13,560 nt of DNA from Hydrogenophaga intermedia. Lineage in GTDB: Bacteria > Pseudomonadota > Gammaproteobacteria > Burkholderiales > Burkholderiaceae_C. The notes beneath the pieces are model-generated. The model saw nothing but the letters and a program-made list of their open reading frames with translations, had not been told where the DNA came from and ran no database searches. A program made the position numbers and the translations under genes. The DNA is taken from the NCBI GenBank assembly GCA_945869245.1, contig CAMBOY010000056.1:1-13560 (forward strand), in the 5' to 3' direction. Positions 1-5,229 of this stretch are shown here, in pieces. The first letter of the stretch is position 1. Each line of letters starts with the position of its first letter.

Positions 1-304
1 GCTCACCCTCAACTACTGGCAAGTATTTCAATGTCTTGCCGTGTCTTTTGGCTGCGTGACCGAATACAGCAAAATTTAGTTTTTGCTGGAAACGTTGCGT
101 AATTCGTTCGCAATCTTGCTTTGTAATCGCACGTCGAACAGTACCTTTCGACGTTTCTTCGATAATGCTTTGCTTCAGTGTCAATGTCAAAGCTAGGGGA
201 AATTCTCTAGCCATACCACTTACCCACGTGCGTGTAGCTGCCTTAACTGTAGGCAACGCATTAGGGTTGTAGGCTGTACGTCTGCGGATTTCTTCTAGCT
301 TCAT
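1..304 (-). CDS. Partial Rep-like (possible HUH-type) replication protein, N-terminal 101 residues
   Basis: An open frame starts at ATG 304-302 and runs without a stop off the left edge. It encodes 101 residues beginning MKLEEIRRR. Residues 36-44 read PLALTLTLK, which fits motif I of HUH endonucleases (a hydrophobic strand with alternating L and T). Residues 76-100 contain LNFAVFGHAAKRHGK and then a LPVVEG segment. From memory, such segments stand just before the His-x-His metal motif in Rep-like proteins of small plasmids and ssDNA phages. The HxH motif and the catalytic tyrosine would lie outside the window, so the assignment cannot be completed here. The start is inferred: no strong ribosome binding site precedes it, only a weak GGAT about 12 bases upstream. 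The gene diverges from the small gene at 411 across a 106-base gap. It could instead be another DNA-binding protein with a similar N-terminus. Confidence 0.55.
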   Translation of the reverse strand, partial: MKLEEIRRRTAYNPNALPTVKAATRTWVSGMAREFPLALTLTLKQSIIEETSKGTVRRAITKQDCERITQRFQQKLNFAVFGHAAKRHGKTLKYLPVVEGE

Positions 305-351
305 ATATCTATTTATCCGAAATCAAAGGATAGGAGAAATTTTCCGTTCGG

Positions 352-380
352 TTGTCCTTAAGCTTTTCTGAAGTTACAGT
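352..380 (+). promoter_or_regulatory. Candidate sigma70-type promoter for the small-gene pair
   Basis: TTGTCC (352-357) and TACAGT (375-380) are separated by 17 bases, each matching 4 of 6 consensus positions. They would place a start near 387, about 24 bases before the ATG at 411. This is the only reasonable pair I found in the 106-base gap between the divergent genes. It is a motif match only. Confidence 0.3.
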
Positions 381-410
381 ACAAATTCCACTTTACGAAA
401 AGGAGATTTT

Positions 411-851
411 ATGAGCGCACTAGCCAAACTGAAGCTTGTCAATAGCAAGCGTAGCCGTACTGTTAGTCCTATTGTTTATCGTCGCAACAAGTTGGTTGCG
501 AAGATTACAGAACAGATTGAGCTGGCAACAGCACAGAAAGATGGACGTTTGTACGCACCTAAAAAGCTTAAGACTGTCACTAACGCTGACACTGGCGAAC
601 GCCGTACTATTGAGACGACAAAGCGTGTAAAGGAATGGTTTTGGACTGCTGATAACGGTAAGATTAACTTCAGCGTACGCTACGGCAGCAAGGTGATTGA
701 GCTGGCTAAGGGAAAGAACGCCGTAGAGGTTGCGAATACAGACGAACTGATTGGCACTCTGGCGCTGATTAAGGAAGCTGTAACGACTGGCGAACTGGAC
801 GAAGCAATCAACACAGCCAGCGATAAGCTACGCTCTGGCTTTAATAAATGA
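411..851 (+). CDS. Small basic protein resembling the DUF6641 family, function unknown
   Basis: 146 residues, complete. The start is well supported by the Shine-Dalgarno AAGGAG at 400-405, within AAAAGGAGATTTT directly before the ATG. The N-terminal 35 residues are strongly basic (KLKLVNSKRSR, then RRNKL) and lead into a probable helix (KITEQIELATAQ). A middle part follows with the run KEWFWTADNGK (residues 74-84) and an alternating, strand-like SVRYGSKVIELAKGKNAVEV. The C-terminus (111-146) is probably helical. There is no signal peptide or membrane segment, so it should be cytoplasmic. I recognise the pattern as like DUF6641 proteins from memory, not from a search. The biochemical role is unknown. 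Charge and position beside a Rep-like gene make nucleic-acid binding a reasonable guess, for example coating single-stranded DNA, but no known binding motif is present. It is probably co-transcribed with the gene at 923. Confidence 0.85.
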   Translation: MSALAKLKLVNSKRSRTVSPIVYRRNKLVAKITEQIELATAQKDGRLYAPKKLKTVTNADTGERRTIETTKRVKEWFWTADNGKINFSVRYGSKVIELAKGKNAVEVANTDELIGTLALIKEAVTTGELDEAINTASDKLRSGFNK

Positions 852-860
852 CAGCGTAAG

Positions 861-883
861 GGCTGGCTTTGCGTAAGTCAGCC
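861..883 (+). terminator. Candidate attenuator or weak terminator hairpin between the two small genes
   Basis: GGCTGGC (861-867) can pair with GTCAGCC (877-883) as a 7-pair RNA stem containing one G-U pair, with a 9-base loop. T-rich sequence follows (TAATTTCCTTTTCT, 884-897). It lies 9 bases after the stop codon of the upstream gene. The shape resembles a weak intrinsic terminator or attenuator. The T-run is interrupted, so termination would be partial at best. Confidence 0.35.
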
Positions 884-886
884 TAA

Positions 887-918
887 TTTCCTTTTCTCAT
901 AAATAAAAGAAAAGGAGA
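887..918 (+). promoter_or_regulatory. Hairpin that would bury the ribosome binding site of the gene at 923
   Basis: TCCTTTTCT (889-897) is an exact reverse complement of AGAAAAGGA (908-916), with a 10-base AT-rich loop. A U-G pair and a U-A pair extend the stem to about 11 pairs (887-897 with 908-918). The right arm contains the AAGGAGA Shine-Dalgarno for the ATG at 923. In mRNA the site would therefore be paired and translation reduced, unless ribosomes leaving the upstream gene or another factor open the stem. The pairing is seen; the regulatory effect is inferred. Confidence 0.45.
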
Positions 919-922
919 CTGT

Positions 923-1300
923 ATGAGGTTCTTTGAGTTTGCGGATGCGGAAGCACAGCTTGGACTTTTGCGTACGATTATTGATAACACTTGGGCAGCT
1001 ATAGCAAAGCAAGCTGAGGAACAGAAGAAGGCTGAAGCACAGCGTAAGGCTACCGCCAAGCTCAAGCCACGTAAGCGTAAGGGTAGTATGGGTAAGGCAG
1101 TAAAAATGCCAACCCCCAAGCCACCCCCACCACCACCCAAGCCTAAAGTTGCCAACCCCCAGCCCAAGTCGCCGCCTAACGCACAGCTACCCACAGCACA
1201 GCAGAACCTAGCCCAGCCTTACAACGGCGCCGTGTCTCGTATCAATAATGCGTCTTTCGGCGCTAAATCGCACACTTCTGGCGGTGATATTGGCTTTTAA
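923..1300 (+). CDS. Small lysine- and proline-rich protein of unknown function
   Basis: 125 residues, complete, with a good Shine-Dalgarno (AAGGAGA, 912-918). I do not recognise a named family. The N-terminus (MRFFEFADAEAQ, then a probable amphipathic helix to about residue 30) leads into a charged helix rich in K, E, Q and A (31-46). A basic stretch PRKRKG (49-54) follows, then a proline-rich region (63-90) with six consecutive prolines at 67-72, and a polar tail ending GGDIGF. There is no signal peptide or membrane span. The general layout, a short MxFxEF start followed by an AQK/P-rich disordered body, recalls small phage-encoded proteins, but that is an impression and not a match. The gene lies 71 bases after the DUF6641-like gene with two hairpins between, so the pair is probably one transcript. 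It converges on the integrase gene, which ends 135 bases away. That gap holds no convincing terminator. Confidence 0.75.
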   Translation: MRFFEFADAEAQLGLLRTIIDNTWAAIAKQAEEQKKAEAQRKATAKLKPRKRKGSMGKAVKMPTPKPPPPPPKPKVANPQPKSPPNAQLPTAQQNLAQPYNGAVSRINNASFGAKSHTSGGDIGF

Positions 1301-1435
1301 AAAATCTTGGTTGCGGTGATGACAGGCATAGCAAAAATGGTATCTGTACCCGTTAATTTTTGTTACGCAATTTTCAGCACCCAAGTACTTATGCTTTTAG
1401 CCTGGCCGTTTTTACTCACCACCCACCAACAAGCT

Positions 1436-2722
1436 TTACTTTGGAATTAGCATACCGTCTTTAATATCGTAGTCTGCCAAAGCGTTACTCACCATCTTGT
1501 CTTCCGTCGTATGGTAGTAAGTCTTTTCGATTTGAGTGATGCTAGTGCCGCACATCTCAGCAATTGATGCGATTGGCAGATTGCTATTGACTCGGTTAGT
1601 GATAAAGTAGTGACGGAAGCTGTACGGCACTATGTCTCTGTCATTTGTGCTTACTTTAGCCAACGCTAATATCTTATCGAAGTGATAGCCGATAGCACGG
1701 GCGGTAATTGCTGTTTCGCCATTAATTGAGAATACGATTCTATCGCCTAGCGTAGCAAGTCTTTTACTTTCCGTCACCTTGCCAAGTTCAAATAGCTTTA
1801 TCTGTAGCTTCATTAAGCCTTCAAAGTACTTGGCATCATCCTTAACAATAAAGCGTCTCGTCTGCCTTACCTTACTCGTTTCGCCACGCACTTTGATTTT
1901 GACAAGCTCATTGCTACGCCCTTCTTCTCTGTAGCCTAAGTCGTTGTCAATGTCAGTCCATCTAAGCTGTATCTGTTCCCCACGCCGTAGCCCACTGATT
2001 AACGACACGCCCAAGTAGTATCCACCTACAGCTTTTTGGACGTTACCCTCGCCTTTCAAGTCCTTTTCTGCTGTCTTAATGTAGTCGTCTAGCGCCTTTA
2101 CTATGCGCTCAACTTCAGCGTCTGTAAATGTATTGCGTCGATTTGCTTCTTCGCCTTTGTCCGTCTTTGGCAGCTTCTTAAAGTCGAAACCGTCTATGTA
2201 AGTCTCGTTGCGTTTGTACAGCCACTTCATCATTGCGTTGATGGTAGCTTGCTCGTTGGCTATGGTTGTAGGACTAACAGCGAGCTTTTTCTTACCCTTA
2301 GTACGCTCTAAAAAGTAGTTCTCACAATCCGTACGCTCAAGTTCTTTCAGCTTAACGTCACGCCCAATAAAGTTAAGCCAATGCTCTAAGTGTGTCTTAA
2401 TCGTCCTATATCGCCCAGCTACAATGCCAGCCGCTTGCCCTACTTCTAGCTCACGTTGTTCCAAATAACGCTCAACTCCTATCTTAGTCGTTTGAGAAAA
2501 GTACTTTTTACCTGCCAACTCGCCAGCCTTAAGCTCGTGATAATGGAGCTTAGCGTTGTCTATTGCCGTGCTTTTATTTCTCGTTTTAAGACTGAACCGA
2601 GCGTACTTGTGCTCCTTAGCAAGCCACATACGTATCTGCCAATATTCGCCTCGCTTGTAGATTACAGCTTCGTCGAATATGGGTTCTTCGTCGTCGTTAA
2701 ATGAGTGTTTTTTGAGAGGCAT
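1436..2722 (-). CDS. Tyrosine-recombinase integrase of the guaA-inserted element
   Basis: 428 residues, about the usual length for island and phage integrases. The N-terminal part (about 15-75) resembles an arm-binding domain. A core-binding helical domain lies at about 80-175 (HLEHWLNFIG; TTIANEQATINAMMKWLYKR). The catalytic domain covers about 195-410: R246 in SGLRRGEQ, a candidate lysine K284 in a turn between strands, R370 in VPYSFRHYF, and the probable nucleophile Y402 in IEKTYYH. The first position of the usual HxxR box is Y367, and the position of the later conserved His appears to be T393; such changes occur in natural integrases. It should recombine the element with the guaA 3' end. 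The gene reads away from guaA on the same strand as guaA. No Shine-Dalgarno precedes the ATG, and an inverted repeat ends three bases upstream, so translation may be weak or controlled. A shorter start is possible but not indicated. Confidence 0.95.
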   Translation of the reverse strand: MPLKKHSFNDDEEPIFDEAVIYKRGEYWQIRMWLAKEHKYARFSLKTRNKSTAIDNAKLHYHELKAGELAGKKYFSQTTKIGVERYLEQRELEVGQAAGIVAGRYRTIKTHLEHWLNFIGRDVKLKELERTDCENYFLERTKGKKKLAVSPTTIANEQATINAMMKWLYKRNETYIDGFDFKKLPKTDKGEEANRRNTFTDAEVERIVKALDDYIKTAEKDLKGEGNVQKAVGGYYLGVSLISGLRRGEQIQLRWTDIDNDLGYREEGRSNELVKIKVRGETSKVRQTRRFIVKDDAKYFEGLMKLQIKLFELGKVTESKRLATLGDRIVFSINGETAITARAIGYHFDKILALAKVSTNDRDIVPYSFRHYFITNRVNSNLPIASIAEMCGTSITQIEKTYYHTTEDKMVSNALADYDIKDGMLIPK

Positions 2723-2725
2723 ATG

Positions 2726-2799
2726 GGGCTGCGAGTTACTACGATTTTGAGTAGCTACAGCTTTGTGTAGCTTTACGTGTAACTTTAACTTCGCAGCCC
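2726..2799. repeat. Long imperfect inverted repeat directly upstream of the integrase start
   Basis: GGGCTGCGAGTTA (2726-2738) pairs with TAACTTCGCAGCCC (2786-2799), exact except for one bulged base, around a 47-base spacer. The spacer holds the palindrome GTAGCTAC (2751-2758) and repeated GTGTAGCTTT and GTGTAACTTT (2765-2774 and 2777-2786, 12 bases apart). In the leftward integrase transcript the stem would close three bases before the ATG. It may control translation, bind a recombination accessory protein, or be part of the attachment site. Confidence 0.6.
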
Positions 2800-2803
2800 T
2801 TAA

Positions 2804-2874
2804 AAATCAACAGCTTAGCGATTTTGTGAAACTTTTGTGTAAGTTGAAAACCTATATAAATCAACAACTTACGT
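2804..2874. repeat. Direct and inverted repeats in the probable attachment-site arm
   Basis: A 14-base direct repeat with one mismatch occurs at 2804-2817 (AAATCAACAGCTTA) and 2858-2871 (AAATCAACAACTTA), 54 bases apart. An inverted pair GTAAGTTG (2839-2846) and CAACTTAC (2865-2872) overlaps it. Variants of GTGTAAsTT also appear at 2777-2786 and 2837-2846. Short repeats of mixed orientation between an integrase and its target gene are what arm-type integrase or excisionase binding sites look like. The binding itself is inferred. Confidence 0.5.
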
Positions 2875-2882
2875 GATAAAAG

Positions 2883-2905
2883 TCACTCCCACTCAATGGT
2901 CGCAG
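2883..2905. other. Probable chromosomal attachment junction within the guaA 3' end
   Basis: The foreign composition ends at the guaA stop codon, and the guaA frame runs intact to its normal C-terminus (PPATIEWE). An element that integrates here must therefore regenerate the gene end. The crossover sequence should lie in the last few tens of guaA bases, and a second copy is expected at the far end of the element, beyond base 1. The exact core cannot be defined from one junction, so the limits given are nominal. Confidence 0.45.
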
Positions 2906-4499
2906 GCGGCTTGCTGGAGACGTCGTAGGTCACGCGGTTGATACCGCGCACCTCGTTGATGATGCGGCTGCTGACCTTTTTGAGCAGCGCGTAGGGCAGC
3001 TCGGCCCAGTCGGCGGTCATGAAATCGCTGGTCTGCACCGCGCGCAACGCCACCACGTAGTCGTAGGTGCGGCCGTCGCCCATCACGCCCACGCTTTTCA
3101 CCGGCAGAAACACGGTGAAGGCCTGGCTGGTCAGGTCGTACCAGCTCTTGCCGCTGTGGCTGTCGATGGTGTTGCGCAGCTCTTCGATGAAGATCGCATC
3201 GGCGCGGCGCAGCAAGTCGGCGTAGTCCTTTTTGACTTCTCCCAGGATGCGCACGCCCAGTCCCGGGCCCGGGAAGGGGTGGCGGTAGACCATGTCGCGC
3301 GGCAGGCCCAGGGCGACGCCCAATTCGCGCACCTCGTCTTTGAACAGGTCGCGCAAGGGCTCCAACAATTTCAAGCCCAGCTGCTCGGGCAAACCACCCA
3401 CGTTGTGGTGGCTCTTGATCGTGACAGCCTTCTTGCTCTTGGCGCCGCCACTCTCGATGACGTCGGGGTAAATGGTGCCTTGCGCGAGGAAAGTGGCACC
3501 CTTGTGACCACCGCTGCCCGCCTTGAGCTTGGCCGCCTCGGCCTTGAACACATCCACAAACAAGCCGCCGATGATTTTGCGCTTAGCTTCTGGCTCAGTG
3601 ACCCCGGCGAGCTTGCCCAAAAACAGGTCGCTCGCGTCCACACGCACCACTTTGGCGTGTAGGCGGCCTTCGAACATTTCCATGACCATATCGCCTTCGT
3701 TCAAGCGCAGCAGGCCATGGTCAACAAATACGCAGGTCAGCTGGTCGCCAATGGCGCGGTGAATCAGCGCGGCGGCCACCGACGAATCCACCCCGCCGGA
3801 CAGGCCCAGGATGACTTCTTCGTCTCCCACCTGCTCGCGGATCTTGGCCACCGCTTCGTCGATGTAGTTGCCCATGATCCAGTCGGGCTTGGTGCCGCAG
3901 ATGCCCAGCACAAAGCGTTCCAGAATCGCCCTGCCCTGCACGGTGTGTGTGACTTCGGGGTGGAACTGCACGGCGTAAAAGCGGCGCACTTCGTCCGCCA
4001 TGCCGGCGATCGGGCAGCTCGGTGTGCTGGCCATGACCTTGAAGCCAGGCGGCAGTTCGGTGACCTTGTCGCCGTGGCTCATCCAGACCTTGAGCATGCC
4101 GTGGCCTTGCGCGGTGCTGAAGTCCTCAATGCCTTTGAACAGCTCGGTGTGACCGTGTGCGCGGACTTCGGCGTAGCCAAATTCGCGGGTGGTGCCCGCT
4201 TCGACCTTGCCGCCGAGCTGGTTGGCCATGGTCTGCATGCCGTAGCAAATGCCCAGCACTGGCACGCCCAGCTCGAACACCGCATCAGGCGCTTTGTCGT
4301 CCACCTCGTACACGCTGGCGTGTGAACCCGAGAGGATGATGCCTGTGAGATTGCCATCGGAGGCGTATTCGCGCACCCAGTCGCTGCTCACATCGCAAGG
4401 ATGCACCTCACAAAACACATGGGCCTCGCGCACCCGCCGCGCGATCAGCTGGGTGACTTGGGAGCCGAAATCAAGAATCAGAATTTTTTGGTGAGACAT
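2883..4499 (-). CDS. guaA: GMP synthase (glutamine-hydrolysing)
   Basis: It converts XMP, ATP and glutamine to GMP, the last step of guanine nucleotide synthesis, in the cytosol. 538 residues, full length for the family. The class I glutamine amidotransferase domain spans about 1-200, with nucleophile C85 in GICYGMQ and H180 and E182 in QFHPEV. The ATP pyrophosphatase domain follows, with P-loop SGGVDSS at 234-240, and the C-terminal dimerisation domain ends in the family-typical PPATIEWE. I chose the ATG at 4499 (MSHQKILILDFGSQ), which matches the family start; a TTG four codons upstream is also open but less likely. No clear Shine-Dalgarno is visible. It is the second biosynthetic gene after guaB, but a toxin-antitoxin pair lies between them. 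The stop codon is at the edge of the integrated element, so the native downstream terminator has been displaced. Confidence 0.98.
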   Translation of the reverse strand: MSHQKILILDFGSQVTQLIARRVREAHVFCEVHPCDVSSDWVREYASDGNLTGIILSGSHASVYEVDDKAPDAVFELGVPVLGICYGMQTMANQLGGKVEAGTTREFGYAEVRAHGHTELFKGIEDFSTAQGHGMLKVWMSHGDKVTELPPGFKVMASTPSCPIAGMADEVRRFYAVQFHPEVTHTVQGRAILERFVLGICGTKPDWIMGNYIDEAVAKIREQVGDEEVILGLSGGVDSSVAAALIHRAIGDQLTCVFVDHGLLRLNEGDMVMEMFEGRLHAKVVRVDASDLFLGKLAGVTEPEAKRKIIGGLFVDVFKAEAAKLKAGSGGHKGATFLAQGTIYPDVIESGGAKSKKAVTIKSHHNVGGLPEQLGLKLLEPLRDLFKDEVRELGVALGLPRDMVYRHPFPGPGLGVRILGEVKKDYADLLRRADAIFIEELRNTIDSHSGKSWYDLTSQAFTVFLPVKSVGVMGDGRTYDYVVALRAVQTSDFMTADWAELPYALLKKVSSRIINEVRGINRVTYDVSSKPPATIEWE

Positions 4500-4517
4500 G
4501 TGTGTGTTCAAGTTGAG

Positions 4518-4955
4518 TCAAATATCCAAACAAGCCACGCCCAAATGTTGGGCCGCCGTTTTCATCTTGCCGTCCAGCGTGGCCAAGCTGGCCTTGCGGC
4601 GCAGCGCCAGTTCGACATACGACGCGTCGTAGTAGCTCAAGCCAGCAATATGGGCCAGTTCGATCGTGGCGTGCTGCACCTGCGCGCTGGGCATCGCATC
4701 TTCTTGAGGATTGGCGTAACGCATCAACTCCAGGTAGCCCGGCACTTGGGGCAGCGATATGGCTTGCTGTTTGACCATGCCCAGCAGCACATTGGCGCAT
4801 TCCCAATGCCACAGCGCTGGCACCAGCGCCACACATTGGCGCCTGAAAGCCTGCAGGAACAGGCCCTTGAAGGCGACGCTGTTGTCTGGCTCGTCCAGCA
4901 ACCAGGCCAGGCTGACCGAGGCATCAATGACGACAGTGGGTGCTTCCGTGTTCAA
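4518..4955 (-). CDS. VapC-like PIN-domain toxin
   Basis: 145 residues, typical for VapC-type toxins. These are Mg-dependent endoribonucleases whose targets include tRNA or rRNA in characterised members; the target here is unknown. The acidic active-site residues are in the expected order: D11 (VVIDASV), E52 (WHWECANVL), D110 (YYDASYVELA) and D128 (LATLDGKM). The gene is downstream of the antitoxin gene and overlaps its stop codon as TTGA, so it appears to start at TTG (4955-4953) with translational coupling. A GAAGG about 9 bases upstream could serve as ribosome binding site. No later ATG would keep the first catalytic aspartate. The stop is 18 bases before the guaA start. All four acidic positions are present, so the toxin looks intact. 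Confidence 0.92.
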   Translation of the reverse strand: MNTEAPTVVIDASVSLAWLLDEPDNSVAFKGLFLQAFRRQCVALVPALWHWECANVLLGMVKQQAISLPQVPGYLELMRYANPQEDAMPSAQVQHATIELAHIAGLSYYDASYVELALRRKASLATLDGKMKTAAQHLGVACLDI

Positions 4956-5215
4956 AATCGACGGCCTTCTTCTCGCAGCGCCCTGATGTCTTCCAGCTTG
5001 ACTTTGCCTCTCAGCTGCTTGCGTGCAGCTGCAAACTGGGCCAATACGGCTGCCTCACGCGCAGCAAGCGTCTGCGAATCGTTGATGGGATTCTCTGCCA
5101 CCAAGCGCACAACGGGCTTGCCGTGGCGCGTCAAAACGACTTCTTCGCCCTGCTCCGCAGCATGAATCAGGCTGGAGAGCTGGTTTTTGGCTTGCGCGAT
5201 GGTCATGGTTTGCAT
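4952..5215 (-). CDS. Phd/YefM-like antitoxin
   Basis: 87 residues from the ATG at 5215 (MQTMTIAQAKNQLSSLI), which is supported by GGAG five bases upstream. An alternative ATG three codons later is possible. Longer readings begin inside the inverted repeat and are unlikely. The N-terminal half (AKNQLSSLIHAAEQGEEVVLTRHGKPVVRLV) is the Phd/YefM DNA-binding fold, in which a dimer binds its own operator. The C-terminal half (about 50-87, charged and helical, ending LEDIRALREEGRRF) should wrap the PIN toxin and block it. Its stop overlaps the toxin start. Phd/YefM antitoxins with PIN toxins are common. Autoregulation by the toxin-antitoxin complex at the perfect inverted repeat just upstream (5230-5263) is likely but inferred. 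Confidence 0.93.
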   Translation of the reverse strand: MQTMTIAQAKNQLSSLIHAAEQGEEVVLTRHGKPVVRLVAENPINDSQTLAAREAAVLAQFAAARKQLRGKVKLEDIRALREEGRRF

Positions 5216-5229
5216 GGTGGCTCCAAATA

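Larger units (their letters stand above)
1..2882. mobile_element. One end of an integrated element inserted at the 3' end of guaA
   Basis: Seen: base composition changes sharply at the guaA stop codon (about 25% G+C in 2821-2880 against about 62% in 2881-2940). The segment carries a tyrosine integrase gene next to that boundary, a repeat-rich non-coding stretch between integrase and guaA, and three other genes unlike the housekeeping genes to the right. Known: the 3' end of guaA is a recurrent integration target for tyrosine-recombinase islands. Inferred: this is the integrase-proximal end of an element that continues to the left of base 1. The visible cargo is a Rep-like gene and two small genes of unknown function. 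I found no second copy of the guaA terminal sequence in 1-2882, so the far end is not in the window. No conjugation, capsid or resistance gene is visible in this part. Confidence 0.82.

Noticed and set aside
883..1194. Glycine-rich minus-strand open frame opposite the proline-rich gene
   Set aside because: The Gly runs are the reverse complement of proline codons; it is a strand shadow without a ribosome binding site.
1327..1350. GGTATCTGTACC as an intrinsic terminator for the small-gene pair
   Set aside because: Only four base pairs and the T-rich stretch is displaced by several bases; too weak to call.
2456..2704. 82-codon plus-strand open frame opposite the integrase N-terminus
   Set aside because: No ribosome binding site and fully antisense to a well-supported integrase frame.
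1..2882. A second guaA-end attachment copy within the window
   Set aside because: I looked for a match to the guaA terminal bases (TCACTCCCACTCAATGG) in this stretch and found none.
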